Of a stretch of 64,000 nucleotides of DNA, positions 1 to 9,200 are shown in pieces (position 1 is the first letter of the stretch; each line of letters opens with the position of its first letter). The stretch is from Desulfuromonadaceae bacterium (lineage in GTDB: Bacteria > Desulfobacterota > Desulfuromonadia > Geobacterales > Pseudopelobacteraceae): assembly GCA_028683855.1 (NCBI GenBank), contig JAQUHA010000022.1:1-64000 (forward strand), in the 5' to 3' direction. Below the pieces are notes generated by a model. The model was not told where the DNA came from. It did no database searches and worked only from the letters and a program-made list of their open reading frames with translations. A program made the translations under genes and the position numbers.

Positions 1-76
1 TACTGTGGCTCCTAACGTAATGGATTCACAGTATTGATCGGCATTTACAGGGCTTTTATTAATATATTGTTGCGAT

Positions 77-96
77 TGAGCAAAACAAATTGCTCA
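77..96 (-). terminator. Weak hairpin after the exonuclease gene
   Basis: Seven-base inverted repeat TGAGCAA/TTGCTCA with a six-base loop, about 40 bases beyond the stop codon of the minus-strand exonuclease gene. No clear T-run follows on the minus strand, so a terminator role is only tentative. Confidence 0.25.
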
Positions 97-134
97 GAAT
101 CATGGGAAATTATAAGCAATCGCCCTGGGCAGGG

Positions 135-1709
135 CTAATAGTTGATCCTGGCGTATGGCGAGCGTTTAGATGCCAGAATTGCATCGTTAAGGGTAATGAT
201 TCCTTTGGCTTCGAGAAGCGGTATCATTTTAAGCAGCACTTCTGCGGTTACAATGGCATCGCCGAGTGCGGTATGTCGACCGATATTAGTCAGGCTCAGT
301 CTTGCGGCAATTTCGTCAAGCGAATGCGACTCCTGATGAGGGTGGATAAGCGTGGAAAGAAGCAGTGTATCCAGCACAGGATTATCAAACTTTACAGCCG
401 CTTGACTCTCCTTAATCTGCAGACAGCGCATATCGAAAGCTGCGTTGTGTGCCACAAGGACAGCTCCATCCGCAAAACTATGAAAATGGGGCAGTAATTG
501 CTCAATAGTCGGCTGGTTGGCTACCATTCCGCGTGTAATGCCGTGAATAGCCGTTGACGCCTCAGGAATTGAGCGTTTCGGATCGATCAGTTGATCAATT
601 ATCTCTCCCGATATTATCTTGCCGTTAACAATGCGTACAGCGCCCAGCTGAATTATTTCGTCCCCACGGGACGGCTCAAGACCTGTAGTTTCCGTATCGA
701 AGGCGACATAAGTGAGAAGTCGCAATGACTCCTTCCCTAACTCATGGGACTCGCGGTGATTAAAGAGATCAAACTCATAAAATACAGGGCGCGGAGCAGC
801 GCTGGAGATTAATCTATCACGCGCTGGCTGATTTTCCTCTCCCGACTGTTTATCAGCTTTTTTAATATCGCTCTCTGAAGGCTTATTGCTGACAGTAAGA
901 ACAAAGCCTGATATGCGGCGACGATTGCACTCTACGCATTCATCATGCTGCTCGCAGTGAAAACTGAATACCGGAGCCATGGAAATACTAAGGAGACGTC
1001 CATCTTCGAGGTCAAGCGGAAACCGCATATTCGGGGCAGACTCCCCGGCATCTACAGCAAGCTGCAACCGTTCGATACTCTCCGTTATCAGGGTTCTCGG
1101 AATCACTCCAAATAGTGAACGCCCTAGCCCGATCAATCCGTTTCCGGTTGATCTCCCAGTAAATCTGCCATTATCCGATCTCTGAAAAAGTGCCTGAGCC
1201 TGTTTGTTGTAGAGGAGAATCTGCCCGTGGAGATTGCACGCCAATACTCCGATCGGCAGCTCTGACATCAGTACGGCAAAGCGGTTTCGCTCTTCAAGAA
1301 GATCTGCCCTTGAATTGTATATTGCATCCTCTACCTCCTGCTGCAGTTTCTGATATGCATCTGCGGAGGAGTTTATTATACGGGCTAGATGCGCAACCTC
1401 CTGCGCACCGATTTCCGGAACCCTGTGGTTTGGATTGGCGAGAGTTATCAGCTGGGTTGATTCAGCTATTTTCATAATTGGGATAATGTAATATCGGAAA
1501 AGAAGACTTACCATGCCACCCAGCACTAGAAAGAGAACAAAGCCTCCGATGATCGGAAAGGGGATGATCTTCTCTCTCAGCCCAAGCAGGAGGAGCTGTT
1601 CGTGTTGTGCGAGATTCAGCCAGGAGCCGAGCACACTGGCAAGAATATCGCCAAAGATGGCGCATGCCATACCGAGAAGAAATATCCAGTATTTAAGGGA
1701 AGGTCTCAT
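135..1709 (-). CDS. Membrane-anchored HAMP/PAS protein with C-terminal DnaQ-like 3'-5' exonuclease
   Basis: The N-terminus has two hydrophobic segments (about residues 10-30 and 48-78), then a HAMP-like linker and a PAS-like region. A short Cys cluster (CEQHDECVEC) follows near residue 260. The last 180 residues form a DEDDh exonuclease of the DNA polymerase III epsilon type: FDTETTGLEP (motif I), HNAAFD (motif II) and HTALGDA (motif III) are all present, so it should be active. It is probably a membrane-tethered single-strand 3'-5' exonuclease under sensory control; the substrate is unknown. I chose the ATG at 1709; a TTG seven codons upstream (1730) is possible, and neither has a good Shine-Dalgarno. 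The sensor-exonuclease fusion is seen in the sequence; a regulatory link is inference. Confidence 0.8.
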   Translation of the reverse strand: MRPSLKYWIFLLGMACAIFGDILASVLGSWLNLAQHEQLLLLGLREKIIPFPIIGGFVLFLVLGGMVSLLFRYYIIPIMKIAESTQLITLANPNHRVPEIGAQEVAHLARIINSSADAYQKLQQEVEDAIYNSRADLLEERNRFAVLMSELPIGVLACNLHGQILLYNKQAQALFQRSDNGRFTGRSTGNGLIGLGRSLFGVIPRTLITESIERLQLAVDAGESAPNMRFPLDLEDGRLLSISMAPVFSFHCEQHDECVECNRRRISGFVLTVSNKPSESDIKKADKQSGEENQPARDRLISSAAPRPVFYEFDLFNHRESHELGKESLRLLTYVAFDTETTGLEPSRGDEIIQLGAVRIVNGKIISGEIIDQLIDPKRSIPEASTAIHGITRGMVANQPTIEQLLPHFHSFADGAVLVAHNAAFDMRCLQIKESQAAVKFDNPVLDTLLLSTLIHPHQESHSLDEIAARLSLTNIGRHTALGDAIVTAEVLLKMIPLLEAKGIITLNDAILASKRSPYARINY

Positions 1710-1845
1710 TTGTGAGGAATTATATACCAATAAATAGCAGGAACCAAATATAAGTATTAGGAATACTACTCTTCTGTAGAGCTCGATTAGCTCCGCTTAC
1801 ATCCGGAGATAGTGAAAGATCTTGTTTGAGAACCCTTGCTACTCT

Positions 1846-2046
1846 TTTATCACAGGCAGCTGCAGCAGAAACGTCGCCACCCCGAATCCGGTTATAATAA
1901 GTCCGATGATCATTGCCGCTACCCCGTCCCAGCCGAAGTGCTGCCAGAACAGCCCACCCACAGTGTCTGAGATACTTGATCCGAGATAGTAGGCAAACAG
2001 ATAGATTGACGACGCCTGCGCCTTGGCTGTCTGGGCCTGAAGTGGA
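1846..2046 (-). pseudogene. C-terminal remnant of an MFS transporter
   Basis: On the minus strand a frame runs from about 2046 to a TAG at 1846-1848 and encodes about 67 residues with two hydrophobic helices. It includes the stretches YLFAYYLGSSISD, GGLFWQHFGWDG and GLIITGFGVATFLL, typical of the last two helices of MFS drug/sugar exporters. No start or upstream part exists: at about 2046 the frame ends abruptly and a different gene fragment begins on the other strand. It is a truncated 3' remnant, not a working transporter. The family call rests on the look of these helices and was not checked by a search. Confidence 0.6.
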
Positions 2047-2401
2047 GGCAGGGTTTCTCTACGCCCGGGTCGAGCCGGTGGCTGACATTCTCCCCTTCAT
2101 CGCTCCTCACTTCGCCGGGCGGGTCGGCGACCGCCCATGGATGATCCACGACCTGCAACGCAGGCAGGCGGCGCTGTATGATCTCGCCTCATGGCGTCTG
2201 GTCAGGGATATTGAGCTGGCTGCCGAACCGGATCTTACCGCGTCCGAACATGATTATGCCGCCCTGTGGCAGCGCTATTTTCAGCTCCACGCCATCCCGG
2301 AGCGGCATAATCCCAAACTGCTGCAGCAGCACGTACCGCTGCGCTACCGCAAACATCTCACCGAATTTGGATCAACACCACCTGAAGTCACAAGCCGGTA
2401 A
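2047..2401 (+). pseudogene. C-terminal fragment of a DUF4130-type (TIGR03915-like) DNA metabolism protein
   Basis: From about position 2047 the plus strand encodes roughly 117 residues to a TAA at about 2399. Motifs such as DILPFIAPHFAGR, WMIHDLQRRQAALYD and HNPKLLQQHVPLRYRKH resemble the C-terminal half of DUF4130 proteins, which are often fused to or beside a uracil-DNA glycosylase and a radical SAM protein. The N-terminal half is missing, and the residues encoded just upstream belong to the antisense of the MFS fragment. I therefore call it a 5'-truncated pseudogene at a rearrangement junction. A nearby in-frame ATG could in principle give a short product. Confidence 0.6.
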
Positions 2402-2493
2402 TTTTGTAATCTTGCGGGTGCAACTCCGGGATGCTCCCGATCTTTTGTGTCATTCTCGCACTTGCTCTTGCATTTACCCCTTGCAGAAGCGAA

Positions 2494-2521
2494 AAATATG
2501 ACCTATATTTTGACCATATTT
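2494..2521. promoter_or_regulatory. Inverted-repeat operator before the toxin-antitoxin pair
   Basis: AAATATG and CATATTT form a 7-base inverted repeat separated by 14 bases, and TGACC occurs twice within it. It lies 23 bases before the antitoxin start. Phd/YefM antitoxins usually repress their own promoter through such palindromes. The repeat is seen directly; its role is inferred. Confidence 0.5.
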
Positions 2522-2543
2522 AATATCTTGAAAGAGGTTATTT

Positions 2544-2789
2544 ATGGATAGAATATATGCCCGCGCATCCGTCAGTATTAGCGACCTGAAGAAAAATCCC
2601 TCTCGTATTATCAATGAAGCAGAGGGGTCACCGGTTGCCATCCTCAACCATAACAAACCGAGTGCTTACATAATACCGGCAGAAGCATTTGAAGCGTTGA
2701 TGGAAAAATTTGAGGATTATGAGCTTTCCCGCCTGGTCAAGGCGAGAGAGGACGAGCCAACCGTCAAGGTGTCTCTTAATGCCTTATAG
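2544..2789 (+). CDS. Phd/YefM-family antitoxin
   Basis: An 81-residue protein with the Phd/YefM layout: an N-terminal DNA-binding half (ASVSISDLKKNPSRII, then SPVAILNHNKPSAYIIP) and an acidic C-terminal tail that would wrap the toxin. A GAGG Shine-Dalgarno lies six bases before the ATG. The gene overlaps the following RelE-type toxin by 11 bases, the usual translational coupling of such modules. It should neutralise the toxin and, with it, repress the operon through the inverted repeat upstream. Confidence 0.88.
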   Translation: MDRIYARASVSISDLKKNPSRIINEAEGSPVAILNHNKPSAYIIPAEAFEALMEKFEDYELSRLVKAREDEPTVKVSLNAL

Positions 2790-3069
2790 CCTCGAATTCA
2801 AAGAGTCCGCCATCAAGGAGTGGCAGAAACTTGATGGCACAATCCGCGCACAGTTTAAGAAAAAATTGGCTGAACGCCTGGAGCAACCGCGTGTCGTGTC
2901 AGCTCGACTTTCCGGTATGGCTGACTGCTACAAAATCAAACTTAAAAACGCCGGCTACCGACTTGTCTATCAGGTTGACAACAAACGCATAGTGGTAATT
3001 GTTGTGGCCGTCGGTAAACGTGAAAATCTTGCTGTTTACCGTTCGGCAGCGGGCAGGCTGAATGAGTGA
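2779..3069 (+). CDS. RelE/ParE-family toxin
   Basis: A 96-residue basic protein whose ATG lies inside the end of the antitoxin gene. It begins MPYSLEFKESAIKEWQKLD and carries the RelE-fold core strands CYKIKLKNAGYRLVYQV and RIVVIVVAVGKRE. RelE members cleave mRNA in the ribosome; the basic and aromatic residues near the C-terminus (KRENLAVYRSA) are compatible with this, but ParE-type gyrase inhibition cannot be excluded. The gene appears intact. Confidence 0.88.
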   Translation: MPYSLEFKESAIKEWQKLDGTIRAQFKKKLAERLEQPRVVSARLSGMADCYKIKLKNAGYRLVYQVDNKRIVVIVVAVGKRENLAVYRSAAGRLNE

Positions 3070-3264
3070 TGTTGTTTTGCTCAATATGCAAGGCTGGAAA
3101 CATGATTAGCAAATACAGCCTGATAGAATACCAAAAAATTTTCACGTTAAGTTGTGACGGATGTGCTGGTATTCAGGAATATGTCGCGTTGACTTGAGAT
3201 GAGATAAGAGTAATATATTTTCGGATTTTGTATTCGTTGGATAAATGTTCCATTTGGGTAGATC

Positions 3265-3294
3265 ACCGGTTCACGCGTGCGCGCGTGAACCGGT
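3265..3294. repeat. Perfect 13-bp inverted repeat
   Basis: Arms ACCGGTTCACGCG and CGCGTGAACCGGT are separated by a four-base TGCG loop. No T-run follows on either strand, so it does not look like a standard terminator. It sits in the 283-base gap between the RelE-type toxin and the NucS-like gene, where I see no other gene. It could be a protein-binding palindrome or the edge of a mobile or transferred segment. Confidence 0.75.
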
Positions 3295-3352
3295 CAACGA
3301 GTTGTCAAAGGCAGAATAAATCAAGGATGGAGATAACTGCGGAGACTCGAAA

Positions 3353-4237
3353 ATGGGTAATAGTGATTCCTTGATTTCTGGAGAGACTATCGATTTTACG
3401 ACAGAAGTAAATGCAATGGATGAAAATTCATTTCAAGCACTACTTGACGGTAAAAGCTCAAATACTACAATTCCATATATGCTTAGAGCAAAAGAATTAA
3501 TCATTCGCGGTTTACTTACAAGAGGTTCTGATGCCAAGTCACTTAATGACAATCAGGAACTTATTGGTGGATCGTACCGAACCACCTCTGGTCTTTCTCA
3601 AGGTCGGATTTTTCTGGTGAAGGAAAATCTGGCCACATTGCTCTGGGTTGGTCCAAGCAAGGACTTCCGAGTTACTTGGATGAAGATACGAGACGAGCGT
3701 GCCGGAAATGTCCCTTATAGACTTTATGGAAGAGCATCTTCAGCACAAGAAAAAGCCGCTACTGCAACTAATTTCACCAGAAAGACGTGCGGAGCCCATA
3801 TCAGCGGAAACGCTACAAGGGCTGACACAAAACCACCTACAGACAAATTTACTGAAAAGGACATCGAGAATATTTATGCAAAATATCATGAGTTGATAGA
3901 GCCGGATCTCAAATTACTTGCAAGACAAAAGAACGTTGCGGGGAAGGCTATTGACCTTTTGTTTGAAGATAAAAATGGGCAAAAATTAATAGTAGAAATA
4001 AAGAAAGGTACAGCGCAGCGTAGTGATATAGGTCAGCTGATCGACTACCTTGGATATTTCGTCGCTGAGTCAGGGCCGCCACAACGAGCCATGCTTATCG
4101 CTCATACTATTCCATCAAATTTCAAAAAATCACTTGAACATTTTGGTATTGAGTATCTCTGTTTTACCATTCCAGCATTACGAGAGGAAATGCGCAATCG
4201 AGGTGATTTACCGCTTCTTTCGCAGATTTCCAATTAA
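3353..4237 (+). CDS. NucS/DUF91-like endonuclease-domain protein
   Basis: 294 residues. The C-terminal half (from about residue 180) looks like a PD-(D/E)xK nuclease of the NucS/DUF91 kind: AIDLLFEDKNGQKLIVEIKKG supplies the D...ExK triad, followed by DIGQLIDYLGYF and a strand-helix end. The N-terminal half, about 150 residues, is not recognised. GGAG nine bases before the ATG supports the start. The likely role is cutting or binding unusual DNA ends; a defence function is possible given the accessory neighbourhood but is not shown. Confidence 0.65.
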   Translation: MGNSDSLISGETIDFTTEVNAMDENSFQALLDGKSSNTTIPYMLRAKELIIRGLLTRGSDAKSLNDNQELIGGSYRTTSGLSQGRIFLVKENLATLLWVGPSKDFRVTWMKIRDERAGNVPYRLYGRASSAQEKAATATNFTRKTCGAHISGNATRADTKPPTDKFTEKDIENIYAKYHELIEPDLKLLARQKNVAGKAIDLLFEDKNGQKLIVEIKKGTAQRSDIGQLIDYLGYFVAESGPPQRAMLIAHTIPSNFKKSLEHFGIEYLCFTIPALREEMRNRGDLPLLSQISN

Positions 4238-4344
4238 ATTGACTGAAAATCGATTATCCAACCAAAAAGAAAGAATGAATGTCTCAATTGACTACAATTT
4301 CAAGAATGTATAGACTGATGATCAAAGACAAAGGAGAATAGCAT

Positions 4345-4611
4345 ATGCCAATAATTTCGATGTTTTACGGGATCATTATCCGAATGTATCTTATCGACAA
4401 CAAGAACCACAACCTGCCGCATTTTCACGCTAAATACGCTGAGTATGAAGTTTCTATCAGCATTGAAGATGGTGAAGTTTTAGCGGGAGAACTACCACGG
4501 AAACAGTTGCGACTGGTGCAAGCATGGATAGAACTGCACCGAGACGAACTACAGGCGGATTGGGAACTGGCTGTTTCTGGTGAAAATCCATACAAAATTA
4601 CTCCACTGTGA
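4345..4611 (+). CDS. DUF4160 domain protein
   Basis: An 88-residue protein starting MPIISMFYGIIIRMY, with the DUF4160 signature NLPHFHAKYAEYE and the helix KQLRLVQAWIELHRDEL. AGGAG precedes the ATG. It lies directly before a DUF2442 gene; this pair recurs in bacterial genomes and is often listed among toxin-antitoxin-like modules, though no biochemical function is firmly known to me. Confidence 0.82.
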   Translation: MPIISMFYGIIIRMYLIDNKNHNLPHFHAKYAEYEVSISIEDGEVLAGELPRKQLRLVQAWIELHRDELQADWELAVSGENPYKITPL

Positions 4612-4618
4612 GGTTACT

Positions 4619-4867
4619 ATGTACTGGGATGTTAAAACTGTAAAACCAATGCCAGACTATCGTATCTATGTTGAAGTTGAGGACGGCCGCAAAGGTATAT
4701 TTGATCTCAAACCCTATCTTGAACGAGGCGTCTTTCGCGAACTAAAAGACATTCACTACTTCAATCGTGTCGGCGTCCTGTTTGGGGCTGTAACGTGGCC
4801 AAACGAACAGGACATCGCACCTGAAACCCTCCTTGCTGAAATGCTCCCTGTTGACCAGAATATTTGA
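4619..4867 (+). CDS. DUF2442 domain protein
   Basis: 82 residues (MYWDVKTVKPMPDYRI...) with the DUF2442 pattern FDLKPYLERGVFRELKD and GAVTWPNEQDIAPE. The ATG at 4619 lies seven bases after the DUF4160 stop, so the two are co-translated. An upstream ATG at 4580 lies inside the previous gene and is less likely. DUF2442 proteins are small and sometimes fused to DNA-binding domains; here no helix-turn-helix is visible. It is probably the partner of the preceding gene product. Confidence 0.82.
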   Translation: MYWDVKTVKPMPDYRIYVEVEDGRKGIFDLKPYLERGVFRELKDIHYFNRVGVLFGAVTWPNEQDIAPETLLAEMLPVDQNI

Positions 4868-4915
4868 GAAGATAGGAAATCAAGCGCTGAAAGCGAAGTT
4901 TCCAACCAACGGCAG

Positions 4916-4952
4916 CACCGGTCAGCGGGAAAAAGCCCCCGCCGAGCCGGTG
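4916..4952. repeat. Imperfect GC-rich hairpin after the DUF4160/DUF2442 pair
   Basis: CACCGG pairs with CCGGTG, and inside these GCGGG pairs with CCCGC around an A-rich loop. It follows the DUF2442 stop by about 50 bases and lies in the 276-base gap before the efflux genes. There is no immediate T-run. It may be a weak terminator, or a structural boundary together with the palindrome at 3265-3294. Confidence 0.45.
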
Positions 4953-5143
4953 TGCCTTATCACGTTATTTTTCGTTTACTAGTTCCCCCTGTCCTTAGAA
5001 CCGCACCTGTACCTTCGTATCCTTGATTTCTGATCCCCTCGCACCAATCAAACCGGAAACATGAAATAGATTTGAGTCCTTACCTTTAATGAGGTATATA
5101 CGCTGTACATTCTGTGCAATCATGACAAAGAGAGAAGGGCACG

Positions 5144-6259
5144 ATGAAGCAGCTTATTATACTAATTTCAGTATTCTTCCTTTCACTTATGGTCTCCTCC
5201 GCATGCACCCCCAAAAAAGAGAAAGCTAAAACAAAACTGCCGGTGCCTGTAAAAACTGCCGTTGCTCAGCAGAAGGATGTTCCCGTCCAGCTCAGGGCTA
5301 TCGGGAGTGTTGAGGCGACCGGCAGCGTCGAAATCAAGTCACAGGTGAGTGGGCAGATTGCGCGGGTACATTTTGTTGAGGGGAGCGATGTGGAGAAGGG
5401 GGCACTGCTAATCAGTATCGATCCGCAACCTTTTCAGGCGCTGCTCAATCAGGCGGAAGCCACTCTCGCCAAAGACCTGACGCAGGCTAAATATGCCAAT
5501 GAACAGGCGTTGCGGTATGAGGGGCTGGTGAAAGAGGGGATTGTCACCAGTGACCAGTATTCACTTCTCCGTGCCAACGCAGATTCTCTGGCGGCGACCG
5601 TCGTGGCGGATCGCGCCGCTGTCAACAACGCAAAAATCCAGCTGGGGTACTGCTCCATCCGCTCCCCGATTTCCGGACGAACCGGGGTGATTCTGATTCA
5701 GGCCGGGAATCTGGTCAAGGCGAACGACTTGCCTATCGTAACGATCAATCAGATCTCTCCGATCAATGTGACTTTTTCGATTCCGGAGAAGAGGCTTTCG
5801 GAAATCAGACAGGGGATGAATGCCGGCAAGCTGAAGCTTGAAGCTCTGATCCCCGGAAATCCGCTCTCGTCAGAAGCCGGAACGGTCAGTTTTCTGGATA
5901 ATGCCGTTAACGCTGCCACCGGAACGATCAAGTTGAAAGGGGTTTTTGCCAACAAAACCCGTAAGCTCTGGCCGGGACAGTTTGCCGATCTGCTGTTAAC
6001 TCTCGCCATTCGCAAAAATGCCGTGGTCGTCCCGGTTCAGGCGGTTCAGGCAGGACAGCAGGGGGAATATGTCTATGTGGTTGGTGGCGATAAAAAGGTA
6101 GAAATGCGTCAGGTCACTTCAATTTCTGCTGGTGATGAGGCGGTCATCGACAAGGGGCTGGCTGCCGGTGAGGTGGTGATAACTGATGGCCAGCTGCGCC
6201 TTACTCCGGGTGCGGTTGTTGACGTTGCCGGGAAAAACGGAGGGGAGAAGGCGAAATGA
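5144..6259 (+). CDS. RND efflux periplasmic adaptor subunit (membrane fusion protein)
   Basis: 371 residues with an N-terminal export signal (hydrophobic residues 3-20, then SSAC, so possibly a lipoprotein). A lipoyl/barrel-sandwich half (VEIKSQVSGQIARVHFVEG) and its partner (IRSPISGRTGVILIQAGN) flank a helical hairpin, and a beta-barrel and membrane-proximal domain follow. It would bridge the inner-membrane pump and an outer-membrane channel. Its stop overlaps the pump start by four bases (ATGA), so the two are coupled. No TolC-like gene lies next to them. Confidence 0.93.
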   Translation: MKQLIILISVFFLSLMVSSACTPKKEKAKTKLPVPVKTAVAQQKDVPVQLRAIGSVEATGSVEIKSQVSGQIARVHFVEGSDVEKGALLISIDPQPFQALLNQAEATLAKDLTQAKYANEQALRYEGLVKEGIVTSDQYSLLRANADSLAATVVADRAAVNNAKIQLGYCSIRSPISGRTGVILIQAGNLVKANDLPIVTINQISPINVTFSIPEKRLSEIRQGMNAGKLKLEALIPGNPLSSEAGTVSFLDNAVNAATGTIKLKGVFANKTRKLWPGQFADLLLTLAIRKNAVVVPVQAVQAGQQGEYVYVVGGDKKVEMRQVTSISAGDEAVIDKGLAAGEVVITDGQLRLTPGAVVDVAGKNGGEKAK

Positions 6260-9200
6260 ATATCGCAGCTCTCTTTATCAGACGGCCAGTCATGACTTCG
6301 CTGGTCATGATCGCCATCTTCATTTTCGGCGTGGTCTCCTATCGTCTGCTGCCGGTTAATGACCTGCCGAACGTGGATTTTCCGACCATCCAGATTAATG
6401 CCAATCTGCCGGGTGCCAATCCTGATACCATGGCTTCCGCCGTTGCGACACCACTGGAAAATCAGCTCTCGACCATTCCGGGGGTCGATTCCATGACCTC
6501 GACGAATGGCGTCGGCACGACCAGGATAACTCTCCAGTTTACTCTGGATCGTGATATCGATGCTGCCGCTCAGGATGTTCAGGCGGCGATATCTCTCGCG
6601 GTTCGCTTGCTCCCCCGGGATATGAAAACCCCGCCATCCTTCCGGAAAGTTAACCCTGCTGATCAGCCGGTGCTGTATCTTGCGCTCAGCTCGGAGACGC
6701 TCCCCCTCTCAGCCGTTGATGAATACGCCCAGACCCTGATTGCGCGGCGTATCTCAACCATCAGCGGCGTGGCGCAGGTGAATGTCTACGGTTCTCAAAA
6801 ATATGCCGTGCGGGCTCAGCTTGACCCGAAGGCTCTTGCTTCACGCAGAATCGGTATCGATGAGGTGGCAACGGCGATTGACGAGGCGAACGTCAACCTC
6901 CCGACCGGTACTCTGGACGGCAGTGAACATGCGTACACCATAGAGACCAACGGGCAGCTGTTCAGGGCGTCAGAGTACGGTAAGCTGGTGGTTGCTTACC
7001 GGGATGGTTCGCCGGTTCGTCTGGAAGAGCTCGGCAGGGTACTCGACTCAGTGGAGGATACCAAGCGGGCGGCCTGGTACAACGGGAAGAGGGGTGTTGT
7101 TCTTGCCGTTCAGCGACAGCCCGGGACAAACACTATCGAGGTGGTCGATAACGTCAAGAAGCTGCTCCCGGAATTTGAAAACAAGATGCCCGGTTCTGTC
7201 GAGCTGAACGTGCTGTTTGACCGTTCAACCATGATCCGTGAGTCGATGCATGACGTCAAGTTCACGCTTGTTCTGACCATTGCCCTCGTTATAATGGTGA
7301 TCTTCATTTTTCTCCGTAATCTGTCGGCAACCGTTATTCCGTCACTGGCGGTTCCGATGTCGATTGTCGGCACCTTTACGGTGATGCACCTGCTCGGTTT
7401 CTCTCTGAACAATATCTCAATGATGGCTCTTACCCTTGCCGTCGGGTTTGTCGTGGATGACGCCATTGTCATGCTCGAGAATATCGTCCGCCATATGGAG
7501 AAGGGCGAAAGCGCAATGGACGCCGCTTTCAAAGGGTCAAAAGAGGTTGGTTTCACCATACTCTCTATGACGATATCGCTGGTAGCGGTCTTTATCCCGG
7601 TTCTCTTTATGGGGGGAATTCTGGGACGTCTGCTGCACGAATTTGCCGTCACCATAAGTGTGGCGATCCTGGTCTCATGTCTTGTTTCGCTGACGCTGAC
7701 ACCAATGCTCTGCAGCCGTTTTCTGAAACCGGCTGGCATCAGAAAGCATGGCCGGCTCTTTCTCTTTATGGAGCGTTTTTTTGACGGCATGCTCAGTCTC
7801 TACGAGCGGTCATTGAAGCAGGTGCTGAAATACCGGCGGAGTACGATGGTGGTTATTCTGCTTATTACACTTCTGACTGTCTGGCTGTTCAGGGTTATCC
7901 CGATGGGCTTTCTCCCGACGGAGGATACCGGAAGAATCAACGCCGATATCGAGACAGCCCAGGGGACATCATTTGCCAGTATGCAAAATCATCAGGAGGC
8001 GGTCGCGGCTATCATAGCAGCTGACCCGAACATTGACGGGATGATGTCTGCAATAGGCGGCACCGGCGGTACGAATACCGGCCGTTTTTTCATGCGCCTC
8101 AAACCGCGAAACGAGCGAAAACTGTCAGCTGATGAGATCATTCAGAAGCTTCGTCCAAAACTGGCAAAAGTGCCCGGCGTCAAGGTGTTCCTCAAAAATG
8201 TCCCTTCGATTCAGATCGGTGGCACCAGCTCGAAAAGCCAGTATCAGTTCACCCTTCAGGGGCAGGACACTGCTGAGCTCTACCGGTCGGCAGGTGAATT
8301 CGAAACAAGGCTACATGATATTCCAGAGCTTCAGGACGTGACCAGTGATCTGCAGATCAGAAATCCGCAGGTTCGACTGGAGCTGGATCGCGACAGGATT
8401 GCGGCGCTCGGGCTCTCGGTGCTGCAGGTAGAAGATGCCCTTGCCTATGCTTACGGGGCGCGACAGGTCTCCTCGATCTTTGCCCCGACCAATCAGTATC
8501 AGGTGATTCTCGAACTTGATCCGTTGTATCAGGAGAATCCGGCGGCGCTCGGATTGCTCTACGTCCGGGCAAAAACAGGTCAGCTGATTCCGCTTGAATC
8601 AATCGCGACAATTTCAAAGACCATCGGTCCGTTGGCAGTCAACCACCTCGGACAGCTCCCGGCCGTCACGATATCATTCAACCTGCGCCCCGGAGTTGCA
8701 CTCGGGGATGCGATGAAGCTCGTCGACAGACTTGCCGTTACGACACTCCCCGCAACGGTCAGCACCAGTTTTCAGGGGACTGCGCAGGCTTTCCAGTCCT
8801 CATTCAGCGGATTATGGATACTGCTGATCATGGCGATTTTCGTCATCTACGTTGTTCTCGGCGTGCTCTATGAAAGCTACATTCATCCGATCACCATCCT
8901 CTCCGGTCTTCCAGCCGCCGGTTTCGGCGCTCTGATCACCCTGATGATTTTCAAGAGTGATCTTAATATTTACGGCTTTGTCGGCATCATAATGCTCCTT
9001 GGTATTGTGAAGAAGAATGCCATCATGATGATTGATTTTGCTCTGGAAGCCGAGAGGACAGAGGGGAAAAAGCCGCTGGAGGCAATTTACGAAGGAGCTG
9101 TTGTCCGTTTCCGGCCGATCATGATGACGACTATGGCGGCACTGATGGGCACCCTGCCAATTGCCGCCGGTTTCGGGGCGGGGGGTGAGTCGAGGCAGCC

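Noticed and set aside
7110..7790. 226-residue open frame on the minus strand inside the RND pump gene
   Set aside because: Antisense shadow of a highly conserved pump; no start signal or family resemblance.
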